From: Symbiodinium kawagutii
Lineage: Eukaryota; Sar; Dinophyceae; Suessiales; Symbiodiniaceae
Direction of reading: 5' to 3'
Length of the DNA stretch: 64,000 nucleotides
NCBI GenBank assembly: GCA_009767595.1
Contig: VSDK01024169.1
Location: 1 to 64,000, forward strand
Position 1 is the stretch's first letter, and every line of letters starts with the position of its first letter. The notes below the pieces were generated by a model that saw only the letters and a list, made by a program, of their open reading frames with translations, was not told where the DNA came from and did no database searches. Below, piece after piece: positions 45,903 to 56,994 of the stretch. The position numbers and the translations under genes are program-made.

Positions 45903-46005
45903 TTGGTGGTTTAAAACAGACATTTTTTTTTTCCCCTATAGCATTCACAAATGGTTGGTTGACAAGTTGACAAGAATAAGTTTCATAGGTTCAACCACCA
46001 ACCAG
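45903..46005. mobile_element. family G inverted-repeat element
   Basis: Left TTGGTGGTTTAAAACAGACA, right AGGTTCAACCACCAACCAG, with AATGGTTGGTTGACAAG inside. Confidence 0.7.
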
Positions 46006-46065
46006 ATTAGCTCCACCAGATCTTCATCACAGTCCGTCTCAAGCAGGTGGCCAGTGCATCCCGAG

Positions 46066-46138
46066 GTCAGCGAAGGTCGAGATGAAGTTCAGAATCGCCT
46101 GCTCGAGCTAAGAGACTTGAGCTCGGCGGCTCCCAAGG
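46066..46138 (+). CDS. exon-like helical block
   Basis: CCCGAG acceptor, VSEGRDEVQNRLLELRDLS then SAAPK, and a GTGGGC donor, phase 1. Strongly helical and acidic/basic. It could be part of the N-terminus of gene VI (its position is right), but phase does not connect to 48672 directly. Confidence 0.4.
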
Positions 46139-47096
46139 GTGGGCTGAATGGGCGTAAAGTCTCGTATGATTCAGAATGGTAGAACCCTTTGGTAATATGT
46201 CACATGTCATAAATACCTACAGAAAGGTGGAAACATGTGAATGTTAAGATCGCATGCCAGATGCAGCATCTTGCTTTTGGCGACCAAACTAACGAGCTAA
46301 TGAAATGAGGCAGCTGGAACCTCTACCAGTAAGCACGCACTCCAGTTCTGACTTGCGCGTTTTGTCATCTTCCCAGGGAAATCATCACATCTTTGGGAAA
46401 TCCCTGCGGCTCAGACTCAAGGACTCGAAATCATGGAGTCTCCAACCCAAAGAAAGCAGAGTTTATGACCTCTCGCAGTGAGTAGTGCGTGGGCAAAGGT
46501 CAGTTGTTGGTTTCCTTTCCAGCAATGGTCACGTTTGGGGCTTGGGCTCACGATGTTGGACACCCCAATATGGGGGGTGTCACCATCATCTGGTGACTTG
46601 CCAGCAAATTTGTCAAGCATCTTTTCACTGCTCCCTACGTCATCAGTTAAACCAGCTCAGTCTTGTGTTTTATCATCAAATATGGGGCTTCCCGCTGGAT
46701 CTCCCATTAGTTATGTTCCAAGCGCATAATTGGTGGTATTTTCTGAGCGGCACTACTGGTCCCAGCATTATGAGAATCTCTGGTATCTCCAGCCTTCAGA
46801 ATTGAACCCCGATATTACGAAACCAATGTGAGTGTAATCTCAGCCTCGTGTCATACCCCTGGCACCAATGATTTACAAGGAATTCTATACATTTTTTTCG
46901 GGACAGGGGAGATTTTGATACGGGGAATGTATCCTGCAATCAATCATTTGTGAAAACAACTCTCGAGGGAACATTTTGTGTTGCTACATTCCCATCATGG
47001 TAGGCAAAGACAGTCCCCTTTTTTTCGGTCTTTTGTTTTTTTGTTGACGCCGGATAGCCTTTTTTGAATGTTGGTCATTCTGGGCCATATGCCATA

Positions 47097-47212
47097 TACG
47101 TGATTTCTCAAAATTGGGAGCCCCAGAAAATGGTTGGTTTATTGCTACAAATGGTTACGTTACCAAAGGATGATAAGTGGGGGTACCGCATGGCTTGAGA
47201 AACCACCATATC
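47097..47212. mobile_element. MITE-like element, family B
   Basis: Left ACGTGATTTCTCAAAATTGG, right GGCTTGAGAAACCACCATAT, core GTTTATTGCTACAAATGG. Confidence 0.8.
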
Positions 47213-47499
47213 TCTCTAGTAAATCCCTTTCATCAATTTATCCCACAAAGTTCTATCACCATCTTCCAATCGCTCTCCGTCCCCGTGATCACCCCCGCAG
47301 ACAGCTGCCAGCGCTGCACACTTTGTCTAGCCTCACCAAGGAGAAGTTGCACAAAGCACCAAGCTGAAGAAAGCCATCACTGAAGTCTTCAGTACCTTGG
47401 AAGATCGAGTTGTGAGAAACTCGAGCATTTGGAGTGAAATGATGAGCTGACAAGGAGCAACTTACAAGGGGAACTGAGTAGATGGGGATACCAGTGCCT

Positions 47500-47540
47500 A
47501 CCAGGGCCTACCAGGGCCTACCAGGGCCTACCAAGGCCTA
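47500..47540. repeat. (CCTACCAGGG)n decamer repeat
   Basis: Four near-identical units of CCTACCAGGG. Confidence 0.85.
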
Positions 47541-47833
47541 GCTAAGGGGTAGGCTTCTGAACTCGCCAGCTGACCTGTCAACCCCGCCGCGGAGCCACAA
47601 AAGCCAACTCACCTGGCGGGGATCTTCGGCTGTCCGACTTGGGGTGCGACATGGAGACTTCTGGGCCCAGCGATCATAGGAGACGACCTCTTAATGAATC
47701 AAATGGATGCACATGATACAGTGCTTCAAAACAAACTGGAAGAGTTTCAATCAACCCTGTGCCGAGATTAGTTCAGATGGCGATGAACATGGTCGGGAAA
47801 GAACAAGCTAAATAGACCCAGCAGCATTTTGTC

Positions 47834-47960
47834 GGGTTGGTGGTTTTAAACATTTTCTGGTTGGTGGTTTCAAACATTGTTATTTTCCAAAATGTATCAA
47901 CAGCCATGGTTGGTTGGTTGGTTGACCTGCGCATGTTTTTCATGACGGGGTTCTAAGCAC
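47834..47960. mobile_element. family G element
   Basis: Begins GGTTGGTGGTTTTAAACATT, repeats the same left end about 29 bases later, then ATGGTTGGTTGGTTGACC. Confidence 0.55.
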
Positions 47961-48671
47961 CAGCCGGTAATGATCATTATCAAGCATTATCAACCATTTT
48001 TACCCTTATTGACCGTGATTAACCATTATTAACCATAGTTATAGGGATGGTGAGCACCAACCAACCAGTCATCTTTTGCTCAATATTATCAGCACCATGC
48101 GAACTCTGAGGCAGCGGCGGGAAACGCTTGCGACCTGCCTTGTGCTTGCTTGTGCATGACATGCTGAAATCCGTGCCTTGGATGGAAAGCATGGCACACC
48201 CCTATGATAGCAACGGTTTATGGCAAATGTAACTAGTGGCTGGTGGATTGAAACAAGATTTTTATATTCCCAGATGGTTGGTTGACAAATATTTTTGGGA
48301 TGGGTTATAAACTACCAACTAGACTAATATTGATACGTTTAGTGTAGTTGGTGTCTAAATCGATCCAAACTAACATGTGACATCATTATTGATCACTAAT
48401 TTTGCTGTGTTTAGTTGTTGTCTAAACCAATACGTTTGGTTTCTGGCTAACCAGTCTGTGGAAGAATTGGGAGTCTCAAGCTTCAGGTGTTTGGAATTTC
48501 GCTGGACGATACAGCGAAGCAGTGGTGTTGATATTAGGGAACAGATCGGCTTGCACAGTTTACAATTACTGCCCTATTGTATTTCTTCATTATGCATGAT
48601 TCATGATACATGTCACTGCGGGTCAGTTTTTTTGATCTATATCCTTATATTATTTTTATTTCTGCTTTTAG

Positions 48672-48762
48672 GATTCCCGACATTGTTCATGGTCTCAAAT
48701 ACAAGGATGGTTCCCAACCACACTTGGTTGCTTTGGTGGACGATGCTTGGGATTATGGGCAG
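48672..48762 (+). CDS. probable gene VI exon: N-terminal helices
   Basis: CTTTTAG acceptor, one leading base, then IPDIVHGLKYKDGSQPHLV and ALVDDAWDYGQ, with a GTGAAG donor in phase 0. P..I.....Y matches the family VPxLxxAAxY spacing, and QPHLVALV sits where RPxLVLL is expected, though the usual GKR is replaced by DGS. If the donor is ignored the frame ends at TAG 48802-48804, so a terminal exon of another gene is the alternative. Confidence 0.5.
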
Positions 48763-49312
48763 GTGAAGGGCCCTCATTTGGCAGGCGGATATCAGCAGTT
48801 CTAGGTGTACAGTTTTCGAGGCAACGCCATGGTTGATTGTTTCTTTTGATCCACGAAGTGTGATGATGTTCTACTTCATTTGACATTTTGTGTCCTGGGG
48901 GCGTCAACATACAGTAAGTCAAAGGCCTCAGCGACCCACTGAAATTCAAGAAAGGTACAACCGCTCTGTAGCATTTCTGAAATTGGTCGATCCCTAGGTA
49001 TTTTTGAATTGCACAGCTTCTTCCAGGATGAGGTATTGATATCAAGACTGGTGGATACGTTCTGACCAATCATCCACTCCGTTTTGTTAGACCCACTTCG
49101 CATTGGTAGGTGTTTTGCATAGTGGAGGGAGGGGATTAGTTCAGGAAGAGTCTTCCTCTTGTGTACTGTCAGGCCAGCATAGGCCCGCAACCGTTGATCC
49201 TTCGATATCCTTCCCGGGTGCCAATGTTCTATGGGAAAAGCGTAGCAGCTCATAGCACTTGCCATGGATACTATCATTCATTGCACTGCGAAAAAGGGGC
49301 CACTTTTGATTT

Positions 49313-49600
49313 TTGACTCCCAGCAGAAACACCACAGTGATGACTTTGCACGGTCCACAAATCACGCAATTTCCGCCGTGGGAACCAGACACCATGAGGA
49401 AAAATACCTCCCTGGTGAAGATCTTGTGCAATGGCGCCCAGTTGGAAAGGACACGTCCCTGGATCCCCAAGGTGTTCCCAAGGGATCCCAAGGGCAACCC
49501 CCACCGAGCCCCAGGAAGGTCCTGCAGATGCGGCCTATGAGAAGGCCGGGGACCCAAGAGTTGGGCCCTGGAGAGCCAGACTTTGGGAGCTTGGTACCGT
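49313..49600 (+). CDS. GC-rich open block, strand and frame ambiguous
   Basis: About 290 bases open in two forward frames (FARSTNHAISAVGTRHHEE; MTLHGPQITQFPPWEPDTM) and also on the reverse strand. It is most likely an exon or former exon, but nothing selects the frame. It lies between two gene VI exons, where phase would have to be preserved. Confidence 0.25.
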
Positions 49601-49786
49601 GCTGATACCATGTGTATCTAATGTATTGTATATATGAATAGTTGAATACTGATAGATTGATATTACACATACCAAAATAACGAATATTTGGATAAACAAG
49701 CATCTCTCTCTCTTTATATATATAATATATACATTATGTTATTTTTTCGATCACTTATCAACGTTTGTCACTTCTGCTGAAGGAAG

Positions 49787-49900
49787 GTGGCAGTGAAACA
49801 AACGCTCCAGAACTCGGGACGTGTCCTTGTCGCAGCCAGTCCCGAGGTGATTGTCCTGGCTACGTCCATTGAAATCATCCACACCGCATCCTTGGTGCAT
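49787..49900 (+). CDS. gene VI exon A: helix before the first Asp-rich motif
   Basis: Acceptor GGAAG, or CTCCAG at 49811. It reads VAVKQTLQNSGRVLVAASP then EVIVLATSIEIIHTASLVH. The last 15 residues are the family segment LAEIxEMIHTASLVH. The conserved DD that must follow is on the next exon, so the intron begins GACGCTGGG: a GA donor, with the exon ending exactly on His. Confidence 0.85.
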
Positions 49901-51482
49901 GACGCTGGGACTGGGGTTGGGCGAGGGACTTGCCGCTACCCGAGTAGCAGCAGTTGCTTATTTTTGGGGCTGGGGTTTGTCTAGAAGTGGGCGGTTCCAA
50001 ACCGAAAAACATGCCGGATCCGTGCAGTTGTTTGTTTGCTCAGGATCTTAGCAGTAAGCAGTACTGTACTGTAAATCTGAAATTGTCTTTGCAAAGTGCA
50101 TGCTGGCATTTTGGCTTATACATTCATGGATATTGAATTGGTACTACGTGTTGCCTATTCTGTGCATACAACTTGCAAACTGACAACCGTAATCCGCTGG
50201 TTCTCCCAGTCCCATTTGAGCCAAGTGTTCCCCAATCCTGAAACCTGTTCCGCAACCCACAATACTTCCCCTTCATGGCCCCTGAACGACCCCAAGCCTT
50301 GGTTGGCCCCATGCTACAGATTTCTTACAAAGGTTTCAACTGGTTTCATGGGTAGGGTGTCATGGGATGTCGTGGGTAGGGTGTCACGAGGGGCAAGAAA
50401 GAATTCAACCTCAGCACTGGCCAGGAATTGGACATCATCCCAGGCTGCGATGGTCATTCCACTAGGGAAACAGTAGATGTACCACCGGGGGTTTCTCAAG
50501 CCATAGGGCACTCCCCCAAACCATCCAATGTTAATCATTTAAATCTATAGTAGTAAACTATCCATTTTAGGGGGTTCCCTATTTTAAGGCACCTCCACTT
50601 GGTGGATGCACCATTGTTGATCCATTTTATGGCCTCGGCCACTTGTGTCGAGGACCATGATAGATGTTTGTGGGAATCTGGAATGACCAAGCAGTACATG
50701 ATGGGACAATGCGAAAAACCTTCACCCTGCGGGTTCATCAGACATGTTCCTGCGCAGTTTCGCAGTGTTCCATCATTGTGCCTTTTCCTTTCACTGAAAC
50801 ACCCCAAAAATCGAAGATGCTAACTTCGATGTGCATCAAATGATGCCAACATGTGCCTAGTTGAATGATTCTGATGTGGATGGCAAAATCCATTTCATAT
50901 AGCTAATGATGTTCACTCCGACTCCCATCACCATGTTTCCAGGGTCCCTGTGGTTTGGAGATGGATGCCACTACACATAAGAAGTCTGTCATCGATTCTA
51001 GGTGGTCACTGACTTGAATCCAACCATTTTGGAGGTTGAAGATTTAGATGGGTCGAGTTGAAAGGGATCCCTCATATGGTTCTTACTCAAAATAGGGGAC
51101 CCCCCAAAATGGTTGGTTGAATACAGGTAACTAATGTTGGATGACTTGGGGGTACCCCATTTTAAGAAAGCACCATACGTATCCATACGTCGTATCCATA
51201 CGTTGCAACACTCCTCCAATGGCCTTACAAGATTTGGTTGGGTGAATTTCCGCGGAGAACTGGTCAATTACTTCGAAGTTCTCCTTGTTGGTTGGTTCTA
51301 CCCCCTCATTGTTGGATATTGTTGGCTCATCCTTACTGCTGGGTGGTTCTACCCCTCGTTTATTGCTTGGTCATGTCCTAAGTGTTGGTTGGTTCTACTT
51401 CCTACGGTTGGGAGGTTCTATCCCCACAGTTGGGTGGTTCCAACGCCCAAGCGTTGTCGTTGCTTCCACATTCGGTCCCAGG

Positions 51483-51587
51483 ATGACATCTTGGACGACG
51501 CCGATCAACGACGTCAGCAGCAGACCATGCATCAGATCTTTGGACCAGACGTGGCAGTGCTCAGCGGCGACTTCTTGTTCGCCCATG
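51483..51587 (+). CDS. gene VI exon B: first Asp-rich motif
   Basis: CCCAG acceptor, 35 codons in phase 0: DDILDDADQRRQQQTMHQI then FGPDVAVLSGDFLFAH, and a GTGCCA donor. Contains DDxxD at 51483-51497, the Arg-Arg pair (51510-51515) that binds isopentenyl diphosphate, and the SGDFLFA motif. The usual RRG is RRQ. Confidence 0.95.
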
Positions 51588-51666
51588 TGCCATGGAAGCG
51601 AGGTAAGCTGGTGGGGATAGTAACCAGGGTAGAACCAAGGGATAACCACCAACTCAAGGGGTCTCA

Positions 51667-51812
51667 CCACCTACAAGGTGGCCCCCCCATAGTTAGCTAA
51701 GTATAACTAGTTTGGTTTACGACTCGAGTTCACCAGGGTATCAGCTATGATTTAACCACAGTCAAATGGCTTGTTAAGCAGCTTAGCCACCTAGAAGGCC
51801 CCACCTTGTAGG
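51667..51812. mobile_element. MITE-like element, family C
   Basis: Left CACCTACAAGGTGGCCCCCC, right AAGGCCCCACCTTGTAGGTGG. The arms include the flanking CACCTA. About 146 bp. It lies in the intron between exons B and C, so its insertion did not disturb the coding frame. Confidence 0.75.
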
Positions 51813-52005
51813 TGGTGATGGTAACCAACTAGGGAAATCACCACCGCCACTGGGGCAACCACTGACCAACGAAGACTGGGTCAAAATGCATCGAACCAAG
51901 GTAACCAACTAAGGCCAAGCGGATGCTACTCACCAGCTGAGGGGAATGTCACAAGCCTTGACAAAATTCTCCAGTTTGAGAGCTCCGCAATGAGCTTCGC
52001 CTGAG

Positions 52006-52053
52006 GCGTCTGGTCTCATTGAGTCCTTGGAAGATGACGAGGTCACACGCCTG
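52006..52053 (+). CDS. gene VI exon C: helix after GDFLFAH
   Basis: GCCTGAG acceptor, 16 codons (ASGLIESLEDDEVTRL), then a GTCACT donor, phase 0. It aligns without gaps to the family segment ASWxLAxLExxEVxxL. Confidence 0.9.
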
Positions 52054-52220
52054 GTCACTTGGTAGCTACAGGTACTGCCCCAGAGTGAAACGTGGTGAAT
52101 GATGCTTGATACAGGTCAATGGAGGCGTTAATGCTTAATACTATGTGGTGCATGATGATAGTTCTCAATCGCAACGGTGAAGAACTGTTGCAGAATTGCT
52201 GGTTCCCCAATGCTTCCAAA

Positions 52221-52239
52221 GACAAAGTTAAACTTTGTC
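52221..52239. repeat. perfect 19-base palindrome, copy 1
   Basis: GACAAAGTTAAACTTTGTC reads the same on both strands around a central base. Preceded by TGCTTCCAAA. Confidence 0.85.
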
Positions 52240-52952
52240 GTTACAGTAAAGACATGGTTTTACTTAAAAACAATGTAAAACCGCTAGCATTTTCTCGCAG
52301 AATGGCATTATGTAGATCCTTGGAGATCCTGGCGTCCTGGGGATATGAATGCCATTGAGGCTGAGCCACCAAATCTCACACAGTTCACAGACTCAGCAAC
52401 AGTAGCTGTGCTTCATCCCTATGTTTGGTTGAACCATAGAGTCCCCTTGAGTCATGAGCAGGCCAACCATCTGGAAGTTCATGTTCTGCAAACAAATCTA
52501 AACCATCCCACAAGTTCCAACCAATGTGAGACTAAAACCGCATGATTTTTCCCAAAAGTCTTGACAAGTTTCCACTAAGTTTGCGCTCAAGTTTTTGGTT
52601 GTTGTTCACGCGTTTTTCACTGTTGTTTCACGGGTTTTTCACGGTCGTTTCACGGACTCTTCACGCTCCATGTTTTGTTTATTATTTTGAAGTTTTTGCA
52701 GGGTCCGACGAAATCCACCTGGACATGGCACGCAAGCCTGAAATGCTGATAGTCCTGGATCTTTACATTGCAGTGAGCGAAATAGCAACGTATGGAAGAG
52801 CCCTCGCTCCCAAACACATTTGATATGCATCTGAGTGGTTGATCAACAATTCTATTGGGCCACAGCGTCTCAACTTGTGGGACATTTAGGCGCCCTCGCG
52901 CAAGCATACAGATGGCATGATATGTCTAGATCTATAGCTACAAAAAAGGGCA

Positions 52953-53015
52953 TCTTCCAAAGACAAAGTTAAACTTTGTCGTTGTCAAAGACAAAGTTAA
53001 ACTTTGTCGAGGAAG
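52953..53015. repeat. tandem pair of the 19-base palindrome inside an inverted repeat
   Basis: Two copies of GACAAAGTTAAACTTTGTC (52962-52980 and 52990-53008) are separated by GTTGTCAAA and flanked by ATCTTCC and GGAAGCA. Likely a small inverted-repeat element related to copy 1. Confidence 0.85.
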
Positions 53016-53549
53016 CATTGGGTTCATTTGGTTGTCAATACGAATTAGCATGAGATAGCACAGGAGTCAATACCTAGCAACAGACATTTGGCGGCGTCCA
53101 TAATGTGCCGGCCCAGAGCCTATGGACAGTCTCAAACAGGCGATTCAGTGGATGTGATCTAGACAGGAAACCCATGGGGAGACTGGAGGCCATCAATAGT
53201 GGATGGACTGAGGTCATCTGAGATCCTTGATGCAAGTGTCTCGTATGTGTAAGCACGCAATTCTTAATCAATATTCTATCCGTCCAAGTGACCTGCTCTG
53301 CCTCGTTCGGGGGACAACGTCTATTTGCAGCATCCCTCCGCATGATTCTCATTTTTCATAGTGCCAAGTACCTGTAGGTTGCATCTTACCATGATGCAAG
53401 GCTGATGAGCAGCTGCTTTTGGTGAGCGAAGTTGGTGGCTTCCTTACAGCGTCAGGTTTGTGGTGGAAGAACCTGTCAATGTCTGGCTAGGTCCGTGGCT
53501 CATCAAAGACAATATGCCTGGATATGCCTGGTTTGACCTGTATCATTTG

Positions 53550-53672
53550 GTGCTTTCTCAAGCCATAGGGATCCATAGGGGAACCCAAAACTGGTAGGTT
53601 TATTACTGTACGGTACTAAAAATGATTGGTAAACTGGATGATTTGGAGGGTCCCGTATTTTGAGAAAGACCC
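53550..53672. mobile_element. MITE-like element, family B
   Basis: Left TTGGTGCTTTCTCAAGCCAT, right GTCCCGTATTTTGAGAAAGACCCA. It sits 57 bases upstream of the gene VI microexon. Confidence 0.75.
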
Positions 53673-53729
53673 ATTTGGACACTTGGCTTTTGCTTGGCTC
53701 ACCACCGCTTCCCGGGTTTGCGACCCCAG

Positions 53730-53760
53730 GTCTCCTTGGTCATTGAAGAGTTTGGCTACG
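53730..53760 (+). CDS. gene VI microexon C2 (31 nt)
   Basis: ACCCCAG acceptor, VSLVIEEFGY plus one base, and a GTGACT donor. It supplies exactly the residues missing between exons C and D; the family has LSKVIADFASGE where this join gives VSLVIEEFGYGE. Phase 1 at the end fits the two leading bases of exon D. Confidence 0.9.
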
Positions 53761-54339
53761 GTGACTTGGCATTGCAACGCTAGCTGCGCCCAGATTGTGT
53801 GCGGTCGGAATTTGGCCAAATGACTGAACCAAAACTTGGCATTGCGTGACCTTGCTAAACTGTTTGGGCAGGACTGATTTCGCAGATCAACACTTGGTAC
53901 ATCCCCAAATATTTTGATCCTTGGCCGGTGTTCATACATATTCATCCTCCTATTGTTGCGCCTTTTGAATAGTCCTGGCGGCTGTGATGAACCATTCGTG
54001 TGACAATCCCTCTTTGGCGCACGAAAACCACATTGGGATGACTCGTCACCTGCAAAGCAAATCCCAGATTACAATGCCCAGCACTTTCGCAGCTACAACT
54101 TGTAGTAGTTGGTTGTGAGGGGTAACCCAAAACTGGTATGCCATCTCCAGAGCTAGCCGGCAACAGTGTGGAGTTGGGTAGGAATTGTCACAGCGATAGT
54201 GGCTTATCATCAAACGCAATAAACACGCTTTTGGTATTTATGCAATTATTGGTCCTATTTCATGGCTGACAATCATGGATGTGAACGGCTACTGGCGTTT
54301 GACGAATAACAGTTTTTGGTGTTTATGAAGAACATTCAT

Positions 54340-54452
54340 TTGGTGGTTTCTCGAGGCATAGCGGACCCCCCAGTTATCATCTACTTTACTTAATCTTTAT
54401 AGTATTAAACCAACCATGACTGAGGGGTTCCCTATGGCTTGAGAAACCACCA
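54340..54452. mobile_element. MITE-like element, family B
   Basis: Left TTGGTGGTTTCTCGAGGCAT, right TATGGCTTGAGAAACCACCAT. About 113 bp. Confidence 0.85.
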
Positions 54453-54665
54453 TATAGTTGGTAGATCCGCTATTCTAGTTGGTTAGTAACCAAATTCTTT
54501 CCATTTATTAATCATTGGTCAACCAGCTTCCCATTTTGTTCACCAATCATTATTACCATCATTACTAACTATCATTATTATTTAAACCTCCCATCACAAA
54601 TCACCATGTTTCCAATGTGTATCCACCGGTGGCGTGTTGTGAACTCAACATGTTGCGTCAGTGAG

Positions 54666-54703
54666 GAGAGCTTTCGCAAAGCGCCAAGCGCTTTGACACC
54701 TCG
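54666..54703 (+). CDS. gene VI exon D (38 nt)
   Basis: GTGAG acceptor, two bases completing Gly, then ELSQSAKRFDTS and a GTGTCT donor, phase 0. It corresponds to the family GEIxQxxxxFDxx segment. Confidence 0.9.
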
Positions 54704-55037
54704 GTGTCTTGGCTCATGGGTGACGACGGGATCGCATGCTAGATGTGGCGAAGCTGATGAAGATCTGGTTTAAATCAGACGAGATGACATGGAGACATAG
54801 ACATTGGAGGACATATATATCTTATCTCATTCAGATGGAGATGATGAAATCGACTGAAACATTGCCAGTGTGTTTGTCTAAAAATGGTGTAGCCCCAAGT
54901 TACTGGTGCCTTCACCAGTGTTGATACTGGCTAGTGGATAGTAGGTACCACCATGGCTATGGACAATCCCATGGCTCCACTGAGCTTGGGCTTATGGTTG
55001 CACCCGTCAGGATCAGTGGTCATTGAGTCATTAAGTG

Positions 55038-55164
55038 CTTGGTGGCTTTAAACACTTTTAAGCATCTTTTTCCAGTAATTAAGGATGATTGGTTGATAAA
55101 CCCTTGTAACATGGATTACCTTGCATTTGTGAAATCTGGATTGACACCACCAACCAGTTGAAAT
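55038..55164. mobile_element. family G element
   Basis: Left GCTTGGTGGCTTTAAACACT, right GATTGACACCACCAACCAG, with GATGATTGGTTGATAAACC inside. Confidence 0.65.
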
Positions 55165-55668
55165 TGTTGCCGTAGTCCAATTACACATGATACGCATACC
55201 TTCTGTACTGTAGATCCTTGAGTATGATATGTGCGTGTGGGTGAGCACATGCACATACACATAAAAGGGGTTCATCACTGGGTCGCATGTATTGATATTT
55301 GCGTACATGGAAAGTACATGCTTGTACGTGTAGACATGCTGCGTTAGGTCCTGTACATACGCATGTATTGTGACCCCAATCAACCACTGGTTGGGGATTT
55401 TGACCAAGTGGACCCTGAAGGCTACTAGGTGGCCATCACAATGCTCCAACACTTCGATGGATTTGAAAAAGAGGGTATGCAGTATGATCCCCTTTTCGAT
55501 ACACCTACATCTATGCAGCAATGCAACTTAAAAAGTGCTATGACCAGTCATGACATTCATTTCTCTATCTCTTCCGCCGCAACTGTAGAAGTATTTTCCT
55601 AGTTGAGTTTCCGCTGCATTGGCTTGCCCCTCGTCTTCTGAGGTGTCCCTTCCCTGAAAATTGCTTGC

Positions 55669-55702
55669 CACTTGTTGCCACTTGTTGCCACTTGTTGCCA
55701 CT
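55669..55702. repeat. (TTGCCACTTG)n decamer repeat
   Basis: Three to four units just upstream of exon E. A diverged duplication of the surrounding block (GAGGTGTCCCT...) occurs three times between 55639 and 55793, the last being the real exon start. Confidence 0.8.
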
Positions 55703-55780
55703 GAGGTGTCCCTCTTCAACAAAACTACCTGTCGGCAAAAAAATGCTTGAAGTTTTTGAAAATTGCTTGCCGCTTCTGAG

Positions 55781-55888
55781 GTGTCCCTCTTCAACTACCT
55801 GAAGAAAAGCTTCTACAAAACTGCCTCTCTCTTGGCAGCAGCCTGCAGGGCCAGTGCTGTTCTCACGGGGCTTCGTGTGGAAGTCTGC
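55781..55888 (+). CDS. gene VI exon E: YKTA and CRA helix
   Basis: CTTCTGAG acceptor, 36 codons in phase 0: VSLFNYLKKSFYKTASLLA then AACRASAVLTGLRVEVC. YLxKSxYKTASLxAxxCRA is a hallmark of the family. The Lys-Thr of YKTA contacts the allylic diphosphate. The intron begins GACGCTGGG, a second GA donor; a GAC is repeated at the next exon start, so GA-AG is the only placement that ends in AG. Confidence 0.95.
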
Positions 55889-55969
55889 GACGCTGGGCGA
55901 CGACTTGGCAGCTGGTGATGTTCTTGGCCATGGTAGTACCTATCAACCATGCAATCACGACCATTATCT

Positions 55970-56042
55970 ATATATATATACATTGTATATATCTATATGA
56001 TAGATGTATAAATACAGTTACATATATATATATATATACATA
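55970..56042. repeat. (TA)n-rich tract
   Basis: TATATATATA runs separated by TTGTATATATCTATATGATAG. Confidence 0.8.
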
Positions 56043-56638
56043 CCATTATTGAGAGGGAAACCACCAGTAAATTTGGGGGGGGGGGGTACCACCATTCAGG
56101 GATCCAGCCTTGTTGTTTGATTGTCTCCAAGGTCTTCATCTTTGGATAGGTTCGAAGCATTTTGAAGCCCAAGTTGAAGGTTGAGTGGGGTAGCAGACTT
56201 TGGAGGTGTTCCTTTTCAAATCACCCGATATCCAAGCTATCTTGTTGGGTTAGATGCTGATGTTTGCAAGTCGAAGAGTCGAAGCAATCCACTGTCAATA
56301 AGTAGCTTGTGGTTTCCATCCAATCTGTTAGACTGGTAGAGTCAGAGTGGTTTATTACAGTAGGGATCTCCCATGAATGAACATACGCCCGCCTAGCCTG
56401 GCCAAGACCATGCATCGTGTTTTTACCACGTGATGGTAGTTGCTGGTCAGCGGTTCATGACTGCATCTAACTGCAAATGTGTTGCGGTACCACTAAGACT
56501 GAGCCAACACCACATGATTTGTTTTCGCGCAGCTTGCGATAGACATGAATGAGTGCCAATCCGCCCATCACCCATCCAGCCCATCCTTCAGCCAATCTCA
56601 GCCCATCTCCCCATTCTTCCGCCCATCCTTCAGCCCAG

Positions 56639-56711
56639 GACGTCCTTTACACCTATGGCTTCTACTTGGGCTTGGCATTTCAGATCGCCGACGACGTCTT
56701 AGATTTCACCG
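56639..56711 (+). CDS. gene VI exon F: second Asp-rich motif
   Basis: GCCCAG acceptor, DVLYTYGFYLGLAFQIADD then VLDFT and one base, with a GTGGCC donor. DDVLD is at 56690-56704. YGxxLGLAFQIxDDxLDFT is the most diagnostic segment of the family and is fully conserved. Confidence 0.97.
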
Positions 56712-56952
56712 GTGGCCGCTGGGATGAACAGCGAACTGCCGGGAGATCCTCCTGGGAGCGCTAGAAGTGGAGATGCTTCAGCAGTGTTTCCCCGGGCAAC
56801 GGCATCGTTGTAGCTACACTTAACCATACTTAAACCTATATATCTTCTACACTTAACCTATGAAAAATGGGATAAGAAATGGCCCCCTTCACGGCTGGTT
56901 GCTTCAGGGCTACCACCGGTTGGCATCGTTGCTTCGGGTGTCGCTCGCTGAG

Positions 56953-56994
56953 GCGAAGAACTGGGGAAACCCATCGGCCAGGACCTGGCGGAAG
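56953..56994 (+). CDS. gene VI exon G
   Basis: GCTGAG acceptor, two bases completing Gly, then EELGKPIGQDLAE and one base. It is followed by GCGCAC, a GC donor. LGKPxxxDLxxG is the conserved loop after the second Asp motif; its Lys binds substrate diphosphate. Confidence 0.95.

Larger units (their letters stand above)
46139..48235. other. spacer or intron with repeats, no firm exon
   Basis: Contains a family B element (47097-47212), a short tandem repeat (47500-47540) and a family G element (47834-47960). Weak open frames near 47270-47450 (AITEVFSTLEDRVVRNSS) and 47610-47770 lack convincing splice context. Confidence 0.4.

Noticed and set aside
49141..49611. Reverse-strand frame of 156 codons
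   Set aside because: Overlaps a GC-rich block open in several frames on both strands. No motif or splice evidence favours the reverse strand.
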